In this document: positions 55,386 to 64,000 of the stretch, in pieces
Layout: each line of letters opens with the position of its first letter
Position numbering within the stretch: position 1 is the stretch's first letter
NCBI RefSeq assembly: GCF_900156725.1
Contig: NZ_FTOI01000001.1
Coordinates: forward strand, 186,001-250,000
Length of the DNA: 64,000 nt
Reading direction: 5' to 3'
DNA from: Kaistella chaponensis
GTDB lineage: Bacteria > Bacteroidota > Bacteroidia > Flavobacteriales > Weeksellaceae
Program-made: the position numbers and the translations under genes
Notes under the pieces: generated by a model
What the model saw: the letters and a program-made list of their open reading frames with translations, nothing else
What the model was told of the DNA's origin: nothing
The model's database searches: none

Positions 55386-57056
55386 TTATTTCCCATACTT
55401 TATATATTCTAATGCTCTTTCCAAAACTTCATCGCGATTTTCTTGCAGTCCTTTTACGGTTGGTTTTACCTCAATATCGGGAACAATTCCGATTCTTTGG
55501 GTTTCTTTTCCGTCTGGATAAAAAACGCCGAGACCAGTAAAAACTGTTGGTTTTCCGGCTAAATTAAATTTGCTCACATTTCCGTCTGCTCCCGAAGTTT
55601 GGCTTCCGATGACTTTGCTGTTTGGAAAAGTTTGTAAAATCATAGTAGAAAATTCTGCATGAGATTGGGTGGTTTCATTGACGAGAATAATTATTTTTCC
55701 TTGATATGGGGAATTATTTTCTTTATTTCCGAGGATAAAATTTTTAGAATCTTCATATTGAAATTTTCCTGGATAAGACAAATCTGGTTTTATGATGTCA
55801 CAAAATTGGTTGGGTTTGTTTGATAGTAAATTCATAATACTTTTTGCGGTTCCTTTCGGATAATTTCTAATATCGAAAATGATGGTTTTTGTATTTTTTA
55901 GCTCCTCATACATCTTGTTTACATCTTCTTTTTCTAAAATTTTCATATTTACAAATCCAATATTATTATCCAATATTTTCCATTTTGAATCCTCATTTTT
56001 TGTGGATTGAAAAACAAGATTTTTGTTATTGAGAGTGGGAACTTTTACAGTTATTACCTTTCCTTTTCGTTCAATTTCTAGATTTAAAAATTCATTATTG
56101 GTACGAAAAAAATAATTTTGATAAATCATATTTCTAATTTTCACATTATAATTAGAAGCAGGTACATATTTTTTGTAAAATTCTATAATTTCAGAGATGG
56201 TTTTGTTGTCGATTTTTGTAATAATATCGCCAATTTCAAGATCGTATTTTAAATTTAATTTATTTTCGTATAAATGAGTGATCACCAATTTATTATCAGC
56301 AAATTTCACTTTCGTGGGTAAATATTGAAGTCCAAAACTTTCTTCTATTTTTTTCGAATAATATGAAGCATGGCTATCGTCAACTTTCGTAACCAGCTCC
56401 AGTAAAGCAAATTGGTATTCTGTTTCGTTTTTTATATTTTGAAATCTCGGAATCATTTCCTTTAAAACATCATTCCATTTTAGATCTGTTTGATATTTAT
56501 AAGGAAAAAAATATTCTACCAAATTCCAATATCTGAAAAGTTCTGTCAAACGAATATTAATTTCAGGGAAATTTTCATTATAAATAATTTCATTTTTCAA
56601 GTTGATTTGATTGGTATTTGGGATGCTATTTACATAATATTGAGTGCCTGTTTGTCTATTTTCTTCAATAAAATTTAACTTTTCTATAACATTTTTAGTA
56701 AAAATATTCTCGTCATCGGTCCAATTCAAATCGAAATTTTTAAGGAAATTTTTCTTGTCATTTTTCTCGTTGCAGGTTTTGCAAATTTCCACTTTTCCCA
56801 ATCCATCGATCCATTCAAAAATCATCTTATTGAATTGTTTTTTGGTCTCTGTTTTTTCAGCTTCTTTTATTTTTTCAATAAGTTGATTGTCCCAATTATA
56901 AGTGCCTTTAGCAACATTTGGGTGATAATACTTTAAAAAACCCCAAACTTTGCAAAGCGTTTCTAATTTTTCGTTTTGTGTTAATTTTTCCTGAGCTAAA
57001 AAATTTTGAGATCCCATGAAAACTATCAGCAGAAAGTAGATTCCTTTTTTAATCAT
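55386..57056 (-). CDS. Secreted S41 (C-terminal processing) family peptidase
   Basis: The product has 556 residues from this start; the ATG at 57062 adds two. A signal peptide (MIKKGIYFLLIVFMG...FLAQ) is followed by an N-terminal helical part (VWGFLKYYHPNVAKGTYNW), a PDZ-like segment (YDLEIGDIITKIDNKTISEI), then the S41 core with IGFVNMKIL, TIIFDIRNYPKG and the likely nucleophile Ser in NETTQSHAEFSTMI, ending GIVPDIEVKP. It is probably periplasmic or surface-exposed; its substrate is unknown. The frame stays open 53 residues upstream, but a -7 box at 57078-57085 places the start here. It has no T9SS sorting domain. Confidence 0.85.
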   Translation of the reverse strand: MIKKGIYFLLIVFMGSQNFLAQEKLTQNEKLETLCKVWGFLKYYHPNVAKGTYNWDNQLIEKIKEAEKTETKKQFNKMIFEWIDGLGKVEICKTCNEKNDKKNFLKNFDLNWTDDENIFTKNVIEKLNFIEENRQTGTQYYVNSIPNTNQINLKNEIIYNENFPEINIRLTELFRYWNLVEYFFPYKYQTDLKWNDVLKEMIPRFQNIKNETEYQFALLELVTKVDDSHASYYSKKIEESFGLQYLPTKVKFADNKLVITHLYENKLNLKYDLEIGDIITKIDNKTISEIIEFYKKYVPASNYNVKIRNMIYQNYFFRTNNEFLNLEIERKGKVITVKVPTLNNKNLVFQSTKNEDSKWKILDNNIGFVNMKILEKEDVNKMYEELKNTKTIIFDIRNYPKGTAKSIMNLLSNKPNQFCDIIKPDLSYPGKFQYEDSKNFILGNKENNSPYQGKIIILVNETTQSHAEFSTMILQTFPNSKVIGSQTSGADGNVSKFNLAGKPTVFTGLGVFYPDGKETQRIGIVPDIEVKPTVKGLQENRDEVLERALEYIKYGK

Positions 57057-57077
57057 AATCATTTTTTTTAATACAAT

Positions 57078-57085
57078 CAAAAATA
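57078..57085 (-). promoter_or_regulatory. -7 box of the S41 peptidase gene
   Basis: On the minus strand this reads TATTTTTG, 15-21 nt before the two candidate ATGs at 57062 and 57056. The -33 element is not evident. Confidence 0.5.
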
Positions 57086-57148
57086 TCTTTTCAAAGGCTA
57101 AAATTTTCCCAAGAAAACGGTAAATAAAAGTTAAACTTAAAAATTCTG

Positions 57149-57156
57149 TAAATTTG
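57149..57156 (+). promoter_or_regulatory. -7 box of the HD-domain gene
   Basis: TAAATTTG lies 27 nt before the ATG at 57184 and includes the TTG that a longer reading would use as start. It is divergent from the S41 peptidase promoter about 65 nt away. Confidence 0.55.
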
Positions 57157-57183
57157 TACCCATCAATTATTACCTTTTCTTCA

Positions 57184-58401
57184 ATGTCAAATACCAACAA
57201 ACTCAAAATCATCAACGACCCAGTTCACGGATTTATTAAAATACCTTTCGAAATTATTTTTGATGTCATCGAACATTCATATTTTCAAAGATTGCGCAGA
57301 ATTTCACAAACAGGATTGTTGAATTTAATTTTTCCGGGTGCGACGCATACGAGATTTCATCATGCTTTGGGCGCAATGCATTTGATGTTTACGGCTTTAG
57401 AAACTTTAAAATTAAAAGGAATTGAAATTTCAAAAGACGAAGAAAAATCGGCTTTACTTGCTATTTTATTACACGATATCGGTCACGGTCCTTTTTCGCA
57501 TGCTTTAGAAAATATGTTGATGGATGATTGGCATCACGAGAAATTATCTTTATTATTAATGAATAAGATGAACGCCGAATTTAGTGGGGAACTTTCTATG
57601 GCGATAGAGATGTTTCAAGGAAAATACCACCGAAAATTTTTCAACCAATTAATTTCTTCACAATTAGATGTAGATCGGTTGGATTATTTGAAACGAGATA
57701 GTTTTTACACGGGTGTTTCCGAAGGAAATGTAAATACCCAAAGAATTATTTCGATGATGAATGTTTCTGAAGACGAACTCGTCATCGATGCAAAAGGAAT
57801 TTATTCCATCGAAAATTTTCTTACGGCGAGAATGTTTATGTATTGGCAGGTTTATTATCATAAAACTTCTGTTTTAGCGGAACATCTACTCATTAAAATT
57901 CTGGATCGTGCAAAATTCTTAATTTCCGAGGGTAAAGATTTACCCGCATCCGAGAATTTGCAATACTTCCTTCACAAAAATCATTTCGAAAGTGCAACCC
58001 AAGAAGACATCCAAAGGTTTACGGAGCTTGATGATAATGATCTTATTCAGGCAATGAAGTTTTGGACAAAAAATGAGGATTTAATCCTTTCTTACCTCTG
58101 TACTTGTGTGATACGGCGCGAATTTCCGAAGACAATTATCTCTTCCCGACCATTTGATCCTGAATTCATTAAAGAAAAAATAGAGCATACGAACCGAAAG
58201 TTTAACATTACAAATGGTGCAAAATTGGTCGATGAGATTTCCCGAAGTTTGCTACCTTATAATAGGGAGATCCAACCCATCTATTTACTTCAGAAAAACG
58301 GCGAAAAGATCACCCTCGAGAACTCCGAAAACCAAATCCTTTCCTCTTATATCAATCAGCTGAATACCAAGTATATTTTATCCTTTCCAAGGGAAATTTA
58401 G
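57184..58401 (+). CDS. HD-domain phosphohydrolase (dGTPase-like, COG1078 type)
   Basis: The product has 405 residues from the ATG at 57184. It starts MSNTNKLKIINDPVHGFI, a common opening of this family. The HD metal site is visible: His in THTRFHHALG, His-Asp in LLHDIGHGPFSH, and Asp in LDVDRLDYLKRDSFYTG. This family hydrolyses nucleotides, probably dNTPs, but the substrate of flavobacterial members is not known to me. It ends 60 nt before lpxD and is transcribed in the same direction. Confidence 0.85.
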   Translation: MSNTNKLKIINDPVHGFIKIPFEIIFDVIEHSYFQRLRRISQTGLLNLIFPGATHTRFHHALGAMHLMFTALETLKLKGIEISKDEEKSALLAILLHDIGHGPFSHALENMLMDDWHHEKLSLLLMNKMNAEFSGELSMAIEMFQGKYHRKFFNQLISSQLDVDRLDYLKRDSFYTGVSEGNVNTQRIISMMNVSEDELVIDAKGIYSIENFLTARMFMYWQVYYHKTSVLAEHLLIKILDRAKFLISEGKDLPASENLQYFLHKNHFESATQEDIQRFTELDDNDLIQAMKFWTKNEDLILSYLCTCVIRREFPKTIISSRPFDPEFIKEKIEHTNRKFNITNGAKLVDEISRSLLPYNREIQPIYLLQKNGEKITLENSENQILSSYINQLNTKYILSFPREI

Positions 58402-58426
58402 CCAAATAATTTTCATCGAAAAGGAA

Positions 58427-58455
58427 TTGAGATATTTGGGAATTTCTTATATTTG
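58427..58455 (+). promoter_or_regulatory. Promoter of the lpxD-lpxC-lpxA operon
   Basis: TTG (58427-58429), an 18-nt spacer and TATATTTG (58448-58455) fit the flavobacterial consensus. The expected transcript start falls within a few bases of the ATG at 58462, so the message may be almost leaderless. Confidence 0.6.
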
Positions 58456-58461
58456 CAGGAT

Positions 58462-59493
58462 ATGGAATTTACAGCAGCTCAGATTGCAAGTTTTATTAAC
58501 GGAAAAATTATAGGCGATGAAACAGCCACCATCAGTGGGGTTTCACCTATTGAAAGTGGCGAAAAAGGCCACCTTTCTTTCGTTGCACAAGAAAGATTTG
58601 CAGATCATATCGAGACTTCAGCATGCTCAGTTCTCATTGTTTCAGAAAAACTATTAACAAAAGACTCTTATCCTACAACCGTTATTGCCGTAGAAGACGC
58701 CTATCTTTCTTTTCAAGTTCTAATGAATTTGTATAATGAAATGAAAGGCAGAAAATCGGGAATTGAAGAGGGTGCAGTATTTCACGAAACCGCAAAAGTG
58801 GGTGAAAATGTATATGTAGGAGCTTTTACCTGTGTTTCCGAAAAAGTGAAAATTGGCGATGATAGTCAAATTTATCCCCAAGTTTTTATTGGAAAAAATG
58901 TAAAAATTGGAAAAAACTGTGTCATTTATAGTGGCGTAAGAATTTACGATTACTGTGTGATTGGCGATCATTGCATCGTTCATTCAAATACCGTAATTGG
59001 TTCTGATGGTTTTGGTTTTCAACCCACCAAAGACGGTTATCAAAAAATTCCGCAACTCGGAAACGTGGTGTTGGAAGATGATGTAGAAATTGGCGCAAAC
59101 TGTACTATTGATCGAGGAACAATCGGTTCCACGGTGATTGGTAAAGGAACCAAAATTGATAATTTGATCCAAATTGCTCACAATGTAAAAATAGGTCGGA
59201 ATAATGTAATCGCTGCACAAGCTGGAATTGCCGGTTCTACCGTTATTGGTGATTGGAATCAAATTGGAGGTCAAGTAGGAATCGTAGGTCATATCACCAT
59301 AGGAAATCAAGTGAAAATTCAGGCACAAAGCGGTGTGAATTCAAGTGCGAAAGACAACGAAATTCTGTACGGTTCTCCAGCGATCAATGCCAGTGAATAC
59401 CGAAGGAATTATGTTCATTTTAGAAATTTTAGCCAAATCGTGAAAAGAATCATTGATCTAGAAAATAACTCAAAAGATAAAACTAATGGGTGA
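58462..59493 (+). CDS. lpxD: UDP-3-O-acylglucosamine N-acyltransferase
   Basis: The product has 343 residues. An N-terminal uridine-binding part ([35 protein letters not shown]) is followed by a left-handed beta-helix of hexapeptide repeats and the catalytic His in [11 protein letters not shown], with GSDGFGFQP and [12 protein letters not shown]. It adds the N-linked hydroxyacyl chain in lipid A synthesis. A TTG at 58453 would add three residues but is part of the -7 box. It overlaps lpxC by 8 nt. A second lpxD-like gene lies at 62399. Confidence 0.93.
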   Translation: MEFTAAQIASFINGKIIGDETATISGVSPIESGEKGHLSFVAQERFADHIETSACSVLIVSEKLLTKDSYPTTVIAVEDAYLSFQVLMNLYNEMKGRKSGIEEGAVFHETAKVGENVYVGAFTCVSEKVKIGDDSQIYPQVFIGKNVKIGKNCVIYSGVRIYDYCVIGDHCIVHSNTVIGSDGFGFQPTKDGYQKIPQLGNVVLEDDVEIGANCTIDRGTIGSTVIGKGTKIDNLIQIAHNVKIGRNNVIAAQAGIAGSTVIGDWNQIGGQVGIVGHITIGNQVKIQAQSGVNSSAKDNEILYGSPAINASEYRRNYVHFRNFSQIVKRIIDLENNSKDKTNG

Positions 59494-60883
59494 TAAGCAA
59501 AAAACGCTATCCGAAGAGATTTCTCTCTCAGGAATTGGCCTTCATACAGGAAAGGATGTAAAACTTACCATTAAACCCGGAAAAGAAAACGCTGGTTTTA
59601 TATTTGTAAGAACTGATTTGGAAGGTCATCCTCATATCGAAGCCGACGTGAATTATGTGACCACAACAGAACGCGGAACAACACTCGAAAAACTCGGTGT
59701 AAGAATTCATACTTGTGAACACCTTCTCGCTGCATTGGTAGGTTGCGATATCGACAATGCAATTTTAGAAATGGATAGTGCAGAACCACCTATTCTAGAC
59801 GGATCCTCAAAGTTTTTTGTCGAAGCAATTGAAAAAGCGGGCATCAAAGAACAATCTGCTACAAGAGAATATTTGGTGGTAAAAGAAGTTCTTTCCTATG
59901 TAGATACTGCAACAGGTTCAGAACTTACCATCATTCCTTCAGATAATTATGAGGTAACAACGATGGTCGATTTTGGCACGAAAGTGTTGGGAACGCAAAA
60001 TGCAACTTTAAAGGATATCTCAGAATTCAAAACTGAAATATCTTCCGCTAGAACCTTCAGTTTCCTCCATGAATTGGAAATGCTTTTAGATGCAGGTCTT
60101 ATAAAAGGTGGTGATATTTCAAATGCGATTGTATATGTAGATAAAGATTTAACTCCCGAAACTGCAGATAAATTAAAAAAAGCCTTTGGTAAAGATGATA
60201 TTGCGATTCGACCAAACGGAATTTTAGATAATCTTACTTTGAATTATCCAAACGAAGCAGCACGCCACAAATTGCTCGACGTAATCGGTGATTTAGCACT
60301 GGTTGGAGTGAAAATTAAAGGAAAAGTGATCGCCAATAAACCTGGACATTTTGTGAACACCCAGTTTGCAAAAAAATTGAACAGACAGTGGAAATTGCAG
60401 AAAAAGAAAAACGTTCCCGATATTGATATCTATAAAGATCCGGTTTTCGATATTAACGGAATTATGAAATTAATGCCGCATCGTCCTCCTTTCTTATTAA
60501 TTGATAAAATTTTAGAACTTTCAGATTCTCATGTTGTTGGTTTGAAAAACGTGACGATGAATGAGCCGTTTTTTGTAGGCCATTTCCCGAAAGAACCAGT
60601 GATGCCCGGCGTTTTGCAGGTAGAAGCTTTAGCACAAACAGGTGGAATCTTAGTTTTGGCAAGCGTGCCGGATCCTGAAAATTATTCAACCTATTTCATC
60701 AAAATTGATAAAGTCAAATTCAAGAAAAAAGTAGTTCCAGGTGATACTATGATTTTCAAGATAGAGCTTATTTCGCCTATCAGAAGAGGAATTGTTCACA
60801 TGCAAGGTTATGGCTACGTCGGCGACAGCGTTGTTGTTGAAGCAGAATTGATGGCACAGGTTGCAAAAAATAAACCCGATTAA
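59486..60883 (+). CDS. lpxC/fabZ: Fused LpxC deacetylase and FabZ dehydratase
   Basis: The product has 465 residues in two enzymes. Residues 1 to about 305 are Lpx[24 protein letters not shown] with zinc His, and [14 protein letters not shown]. Residues from about 320 are Fab[16 protein letters not shown], and the active-site His and Glu in [20 protein letters not shown]. LpxC removes acetate from UDP-3-O-acyl-GlcNAc, the committed step of lipid A; FabZ dehydrates 3-hydroxyacyl-ACP and so competes for the same acyl pool. This fusion is normal in Bacteroidota. It overlaps lpxD and abuts lpxA directly. Confidence 0.94.
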   Translation: MGDKQKTLSEEISLSGIGLHTGKDVKLTIKPGKENAGFIFVRTDLEGHPHIEADVNYVTTTERGTTLEKLGVRIHTCEHLLAALVGCDIDNAILEMDSAEPPILDGSSKFFVEAIEKAGIKEQSATREYLVVKEVLSYVDTATGSELTIIPSDNYEVTTMVDFGTKVLGTQNATLKDISEFKTEISSARTFSFLHELEMLLDAGLIKGGDISNAIVYVDKDLTPETADKLKKAFGKDDIAIRPNGILDNLTLNYPNEAARHKLLDVIGDLALVGVKIKGKVIANKPGHFVNTQFAKKLNRQWKLQKKKNVPDIDIYKDPVFDINGIMKLMPHRPPFLLIDKILELSDSHVVGLKNVTMNEPFFVGHFPKEPVMPGVLQVEALAQTGGILVLASVPDPENYSTYFIKIDKVKFKKKVVPGDTMIFKIELISPIRRGIVHMQGYGYVGDSVVVEAELMAQVAKNKPD

Positions 60884-61672
60884 ATGGTACATCAGTTAGC
60901 TGCCGTTGATAAACGTGCAAAAATCAAGAAAAATGTAATCGTAGAACCTTTTACAACCATTGCAGGTGATGTAGAAATTGGAGAAGGTACTTGGATCGGA
61001 TCAAATGTAACCATAATGGATGGAGCAAGAATCGGTAGAAATTGCCGTATTTTTCCCGGAACCGTTATTTCTGCAGTGCCGCAGGATTTAAAATTTGATG
61101 GCGAAGATACCCAAGTAATTATCGGTGACGGAACTACGCTACGAGAGTGCGTTACGGTGAATCGCGGTACAAAAGCACTCGGTTTTACCAAAATTGGCAA
61201 AGATTGTTTAATTATGGCCACTTCTCATATTGCTCATGATTGTATTCTTGGTCATAATGTAATTATTGCAAATGGCTGCGGAATTGCCGGTCATGTAGAA
61301 ATTGGTGATTATGTGGTAATGGGCGGACTTTCTGCGATACAACAATTCGGAAAAATAGGAAAACACGCCATGATTTCTGGCGGATCACTCATCAGAAAAG
61401 ACGTTCCTCCTTATGTGAAAGTAGGAAGAGATCCTATTTCTTACGCCGGAATCAATTCCGTTGGTTTAAGGAGAAGAGGATTTACAAACGATAAAATTTT
61501 CGAAATTCAAAAAATTTACCGCGCTATTTTCCAGATGAAAATGAATGTTTCCCAAGCATCCAGTTTTATCGAAAAAGAAATGCTTCCTACTGCTGAAAGA
61601 GATGAAATTTTAGAATTCATCAAAAACTCTCCAAGTGGTATTGTGAAAGGGTACGGAACCGGAAAAGACTAA
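60884..61672 (+). CDS. lpxA: UDP-GlcNAc O-acyltransferase
   Basis: The product has 262 residues, the usual LpxA length. Left-handed beta-helix repeats run from residue 10 to about 190. The catalytic His is in ATSHIAHDCILGHN, and RECVTVNRGT and GINSVGLRRRGF are family marks. It transfers 3-hydroxyacyl from ACP to UDP-GlcNAc, the first lipid A step. Its ATG follows the lpxC-fabZ stop with no gap. Confidence 0.94.
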   Translation: MVHQLAAVDKRAKIKKNVIVEPFTTIAGDVEIGEGTWIGSNVTIMDGARIGRNCRIFPGTVISAVPQDLKFDGEDTQVIIGDGTTLRECVTVNRGTKALGFTKIGKDCLIMATSHIAHDCILGHNVIIANGCGIAGHVEIGDYVVMGGLSAIQQFGKIGKHAMISGGSLIRKDVPPYVKVGRDPISYAGINSVGLRRRGFTNDKIFEIQKIYRAIFQMKMNVSQASSFIEKEMLPTAERDEILEFIKNSPSGIVKGYGTGKD

Positions 61673-61710
61673 TTAATAAAACAGGGTGAAAATGAAATCA
61701 TAATAATTTT

Positions 61711-61738
61711 CATCTAACATCTAACATCTAGCATCTAT
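61711..61738. repeat. Four tandem 7-bp units CATCTAN
   Basis: CATCTAA, CATCTAA, CATCTAG and CATCTAT run head to tail in the 88-nt gap before efp. Together with 52684-52718 this is the second heptanucleotide array next to a gene end in the window. No promoter consensus was found in this gap. Confidence 0.8.
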
Positions 61739-61760
61739 CAAAAAACAACTATTAAAATAA

Positions 61761-62324
61761 ATGGCAACAAGCAACGATATAAAAAAAGGAATGTGTATTG
61801 AATTCAGCAATGATATTTTCAAAATTATTGAATTCATGCATGTGAAACCAGGAAAAGGTCCAGCTTTCGTTAGAACCAAAATGAAATCAGTAACCAATGG
61901 AAAAGTACTTGATAATACTTTTTCTGCAGGTCATAAAATTGATGAAGTAAAAGTAATCACAAGAAAATTTCAGTACTTGTATGAAGATGACAACGGATTT
62001 CATTTCATGAATAATGATGATTTTTCCCAAATCTATCTTGACAAAGCAATGATTGAAAATTCGCAATTTATGAAAGCGGGCGAAGAAGTAACCATCATTT
62101 TGAAAGACAGCGATGAATCTCCACTTTCTGCGGAAATTCCACCAACAGTTTATTTAGAAGTGATCGAAGCTGATCCAGGAGTGAAAGGAAATACCGCAAC
62201 CAACGCGCTAAAAAATTCAATCGTAGAAACTGGAGCGAGAGTGATGGTTCCATTATTCATCGAAGCTGGAGACAAAATTAAAGTCAATACCGAAGACGGA
62301 AGTTACTTAGAAAGAGTAAAATAG
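61761..62324 (+). CDS. efp: Translation elongation factor P
   Basis: The product has 187 residues in three beta-barrel domains (KOW-like, central, C-terminal OB). The loop KPGKGPAFVRTK carries Lys32 at the tip, where a post-translational modification would occur. GDKIKVNTEDGSYLERVK ends the protein. EF-P rescues ribosomes stalled at proline stretches. It sits between lpxA and a second lpxD-like gene. Confidence 0.95.
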   Translation: MATSNDIKKGMCIEFSNDIFKIIEFMHVKPGKGPAFVRTKMKSVTNGKVLDNTFSAGHKIDEVKVITRKFQYLYEDDNGFHFMNNDDFSQIYLDKAMIENSQFMKAGEEVTIILKDSDESPLSAEIPPTVYLEVIEADPGVKGNTATNALKNSIVETGARVMVPLFIEAGDKIKVNTEDGSYLERVK

Positions 62325-62336
62325 TGATCGGTTTTT

Positions 62337-62373
62337 AGTTGTCGGTTGATTGTTTTACGACCAACCAACAACT
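62337..62373. other. Inverted repeat between efp and the second lpxD-like gene
   Basis: AGTTGTCGGTTG (62337-62348) pairs with most of CAACCAACAACT (62362-62373). No T tract follows, so it is not a standard terminator. It lies 12 nt past the efp stop. Confidence 0.45.
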
Positions 62374-62398
62374 TACAACCAACAAGCAAAAACCAATT

Positions 62399-63301
62399 AT
62401 GACCTTCAACCAACCACAAACTCTTAAAACCATTGCAGAAATAATCGGCGCACAAATGATTGGCGACGATCATTTTCCTGTTTTGGGAACCAATGAAATT
62501 CATCGGGTAAAAAGCGGGGAAATTGTATTTGTAAATCATCCGAAATATTATGATAAAGCCTTGAATTCTGAGGCCACGATTATTTTAATTGATAAAGAAG
62601 TTGATTGTCCCCCAGGAAAAGCGCTTTTGGTTTCCGATGATCCTTTTCGGGATTTCAATAAAATAAATACGCATTTTACCAAGATTTATAATTTCACCGA
62701 CGAACTGCATGAAGTAGAAGTAGGTGAGGGTACAAAAATTCATTCTTCAGCGGTTTTAGGAAACGACATCAAAATTGGTAAAAATTGTCATATTTTCCCG
62801 AATGTGGTGATTGGTGATCGAACAATTATTGGCGATAACGTCATCATTCAAAGCGGAACTGTTTTAGGTGGCGACGCTTTTTATTACAGAAAAGTTGATG
62901 GCAATTTTGACCGCTTGATTTCTGTGGGAAATGTAATCATCGAAAATAATGTAGAAATAGGAAACAACTGCACGATTGACCGTGGAGTGACCGATTCTAC
63001 CATCATCGGCGAAGGTTCGATTCTCGATAATCAAATTCAGATCGGGCACGATACCATCATCGGAAAAAAATGTTTAATAGCCTCACAAACCGGTATTGCA
63101 GGATGCTGCATTATTGAAGATGAAGTTACCATTTGGGGACAAGTCGGAATGGCTTCTGGCGTTCGCGTAGAAAGCGGAACGGTTCTTTTAGCCAAATGTG
63201 GAGTTAACAGAGATTTAAAAAAAGGAACTTACTTTGGTTTAATCGCCGAAGAGTTCAAGCAATTTCTAAGAAAAGAAATTAAGGTAAAAAACTTGAAATA
63301 G
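62399..63301 (+). CDS. lpxD: Second LpxD-like acyltransferase
   Basis: The product has 300 residues from the ATG at 62399. A longer reading from a TTG at 62339 would start in the hairpin and is rejected. Domains are the same as LpxD at 58462: an N-terminal part ([20 protein letters not shown]) and hexapeptide repeats with [12 protein letters not shown] and a His in [10 protein letters not shown] at the catalytic position. It is about 40 residues shorter and diverged. It may be a second N-acyltransferase or a related sugar acyltransferase. Flavobacteria often carry two such genes. Confidence 0.82.
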   Translation: MTFNQPQTLKTIAEIIGAQMIGDDHFPVLGTNEIHRVKSGEIVFVNHPKYYDKALNSEATIILIDKEVDCPPGKALLVSDDPFRDFNKINTHFTKIYNFTDELHEVEVGEGTKIHSSAVLGNDIKIGKNCHIFPNVVIGDRTIIGDNVIIQSGTVLGGDAFYYRKVDGNFDRLISVGNVIIENNVEIGNNCTIDRGVTDSTIIGEGSILDNQIQIGHDTIIGKKCLIASQTGIAGCCIIEDEVTIWGQVGMASGVRVESGTVLLAKCGVNRDLKKGTYFGLIAEEFKQFLRKEIKVKNLK

Positions 63302-63382
63302 CGTGTTTTTCAACGATAAAACAATTATTATTAAGTAATTTTACAGGAAATAGTAGTTTATAATAAATTTAAAAAATAAAAG

Positions 63383-64000
63383 ATGTCAGTATTAGTAAAC
63401 AAAGATTCTAAAGTAATCGTACAAGGATTTACCGGAACAGAAGGAACTTTCCACGCAGGGCAAATGATTGAATACGGAACCAACGTTGTAGGAGGCGTAA
63501 CTCCAGGAAAAGGAGGTTCTGAGCATTTAGGAAAACCCGTTTTCAACACCGTTGCCGAATCTGTAGAAAAAGCAGGTGCGAACGTTTCTATTATTTTTGT
63601 TCCGCCGGCATTTGCTGCAGACGCAATCATGGAAGCTGCGGAAGCAGGAATTAAAGTAATTGTTTGTATTACCGAAGGAATTCCTGTTGAAGATATGGTA
63701 AAAGTGAAAGCTTATATCGCTGACAGAGATACAAGATTAATCGGGCCAAACTGCCCGGGAATTATTACTTCTGATGAAGCAAAAATCGGTATTATGCCAG
63801 GTTTTGTTTTCAAAAAAGGAAGAGTTGGGATTGTTTCTAAATCAGGAACTTTAACTTACGAAGCAGCAGATCAAGTGGTAAAAGCTGGTTTTGGTGTTTC
63901 TACAGCAATCGGAATCGGAGGTGATCCAATCATCGGAACAACTACAAAAGAGGCTTTGGAATTATTCATTAATGATGATGAAACTGATGCAGTAGTAATG
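63383..64000 (+). CDS. sucD: Succinyl-CoA ligase alpha subunit, 3' end outside window
   Basis: The first 206 residues are visible: [56 protein letters not shown] and [16 protein letters not shown] are all SucD hallmarks of the CoA-binding and ligase domains. The phosphorylated His lies beyond the window. It forms the TCA-cycle succinyl-CoA synthetase with SucC. The 81-nt gap upstream is AT-rich; TAAATTTA at about 63363 is a poor -7 match. Confidence 0.95.
   Translation, partial: MSVLVNKDSKVIVQGFTGTEGTFHAGQMIEYGTNVVGGVTPGKGGSEHLGKPVFNTVAESVEKAGANVSIIFVPPAFAADAIMEAAEAGIKVIVCITEGIPVEDMVKVKAYIADRDTRLIGPNCPGIITSDEAKIGIMPGFVFKKGRVGIVSKSGTLTYEAADQVVKAGFGVSTAIGIGGDPIIGTTTKEALELFINDDETDAVVM

Noticed and set aside
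59486..60883. LpxC-FabZ fusion as a novel event
   Set aside because: This fusion is already well known across Bacteroidota, so it is annotated but not reported as new.
62339..62398. 20-residue extension of the second LpxD-like protein
   Set aside because: It starts at a TTG inside an inverted repeat and adds a Thr/Gln-rich string unlike the family.
1..64000. tRNA, rRNA, insertion sequence or prophage genes
   Set aside because: No transposase, integrase, tail or capsid genes, and no tRNA-like cloverleaf or rRNA sequence, were recognised in the gaps by eye.

Overview
The window looks like a chromosomal segment from a flavobacterium of the Weeksellaceae (Chryseobacterium/Kaistella type). The evidence is type IX secretion (T9SS) cargo proteins, the T9SS regulator PorX, a fused lpxC-fabZ gene, AT-rich DNA, and promoters of the Bacteroidota form (TTTG, about 19 nt, TAnnTTTG) rather than sigma-70 boxes. 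No database search was possible, so the genus is an inference.

Layout: (1) 1-16.2 kb holds three large secreted proteins on the + strand. The first is cut by the window edge. Each ends in the same roughly 450-residue C-terminal module with a T9SS sorting domain, and their middles differ. The two long gaps between them hold an 11-bp-periodic TCGA repeat array, a relic gene start, and a cluster of REP-like palindromic repeats. (2) 16.4-50.4 kb is a one-direction surface-polysaccharide locus. It begins with a small membrane-anchored protein and a complete UDP-diacetylbacillosamine set (pglC, pglD, pglE, pglF). The Wza/Wzc export pair and a ManNAc3NAcA/GlcNAc3NAcA-type set (wbpA, wbpE, wbpD, wbpB homologues, with an L-2-hydroxyglutarate oxidase inside) follow. 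Next is a strongly AT-rich core (Wzx, a Wzy-like protein, a glycosyltransferase, a secreted beta-helix protein, the amidination genes wbpG/hisH/hisF, and an asparagine synthase-like amidotransferase). The locus ends with a UDP-L-FucNAc set (fnlA, a cupin, fnlB, fnlC), a second Wzy-like protein, WbuB, a ketoreductase plus WecA-type transferase, and rfbC, rfbB, rfbA. (3) 50.5-58.4 kb is housekeeping: rimO, rlpA, xthA, porX, an S41 peptidase and an HD phosphohydrolase. (4) 58.4-64 kb holds lipid A genes (lpxD, lpxC-fabZ, lpxA), efp, a second lpxD-like gene and the start of sucD.

How the genes work together: the locus appears to make one or two Wzx/Wzy-type glycans rich in N-acetylated, 6-deoxy and uronic amino sugars, some carrying an acetamidino group. 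One 4-keto intermediate made by PglF could feed two initiating transferases (PglC and the WecA-type enzyme). The lipid A genes provide the anchor if the product is an O-antigen. T9SS in this group often attaches cargo to a lipopolysaccharide, so the adhesins, PorX and this glycan locus may be functionally linked, but the sequence alone does not prove it.
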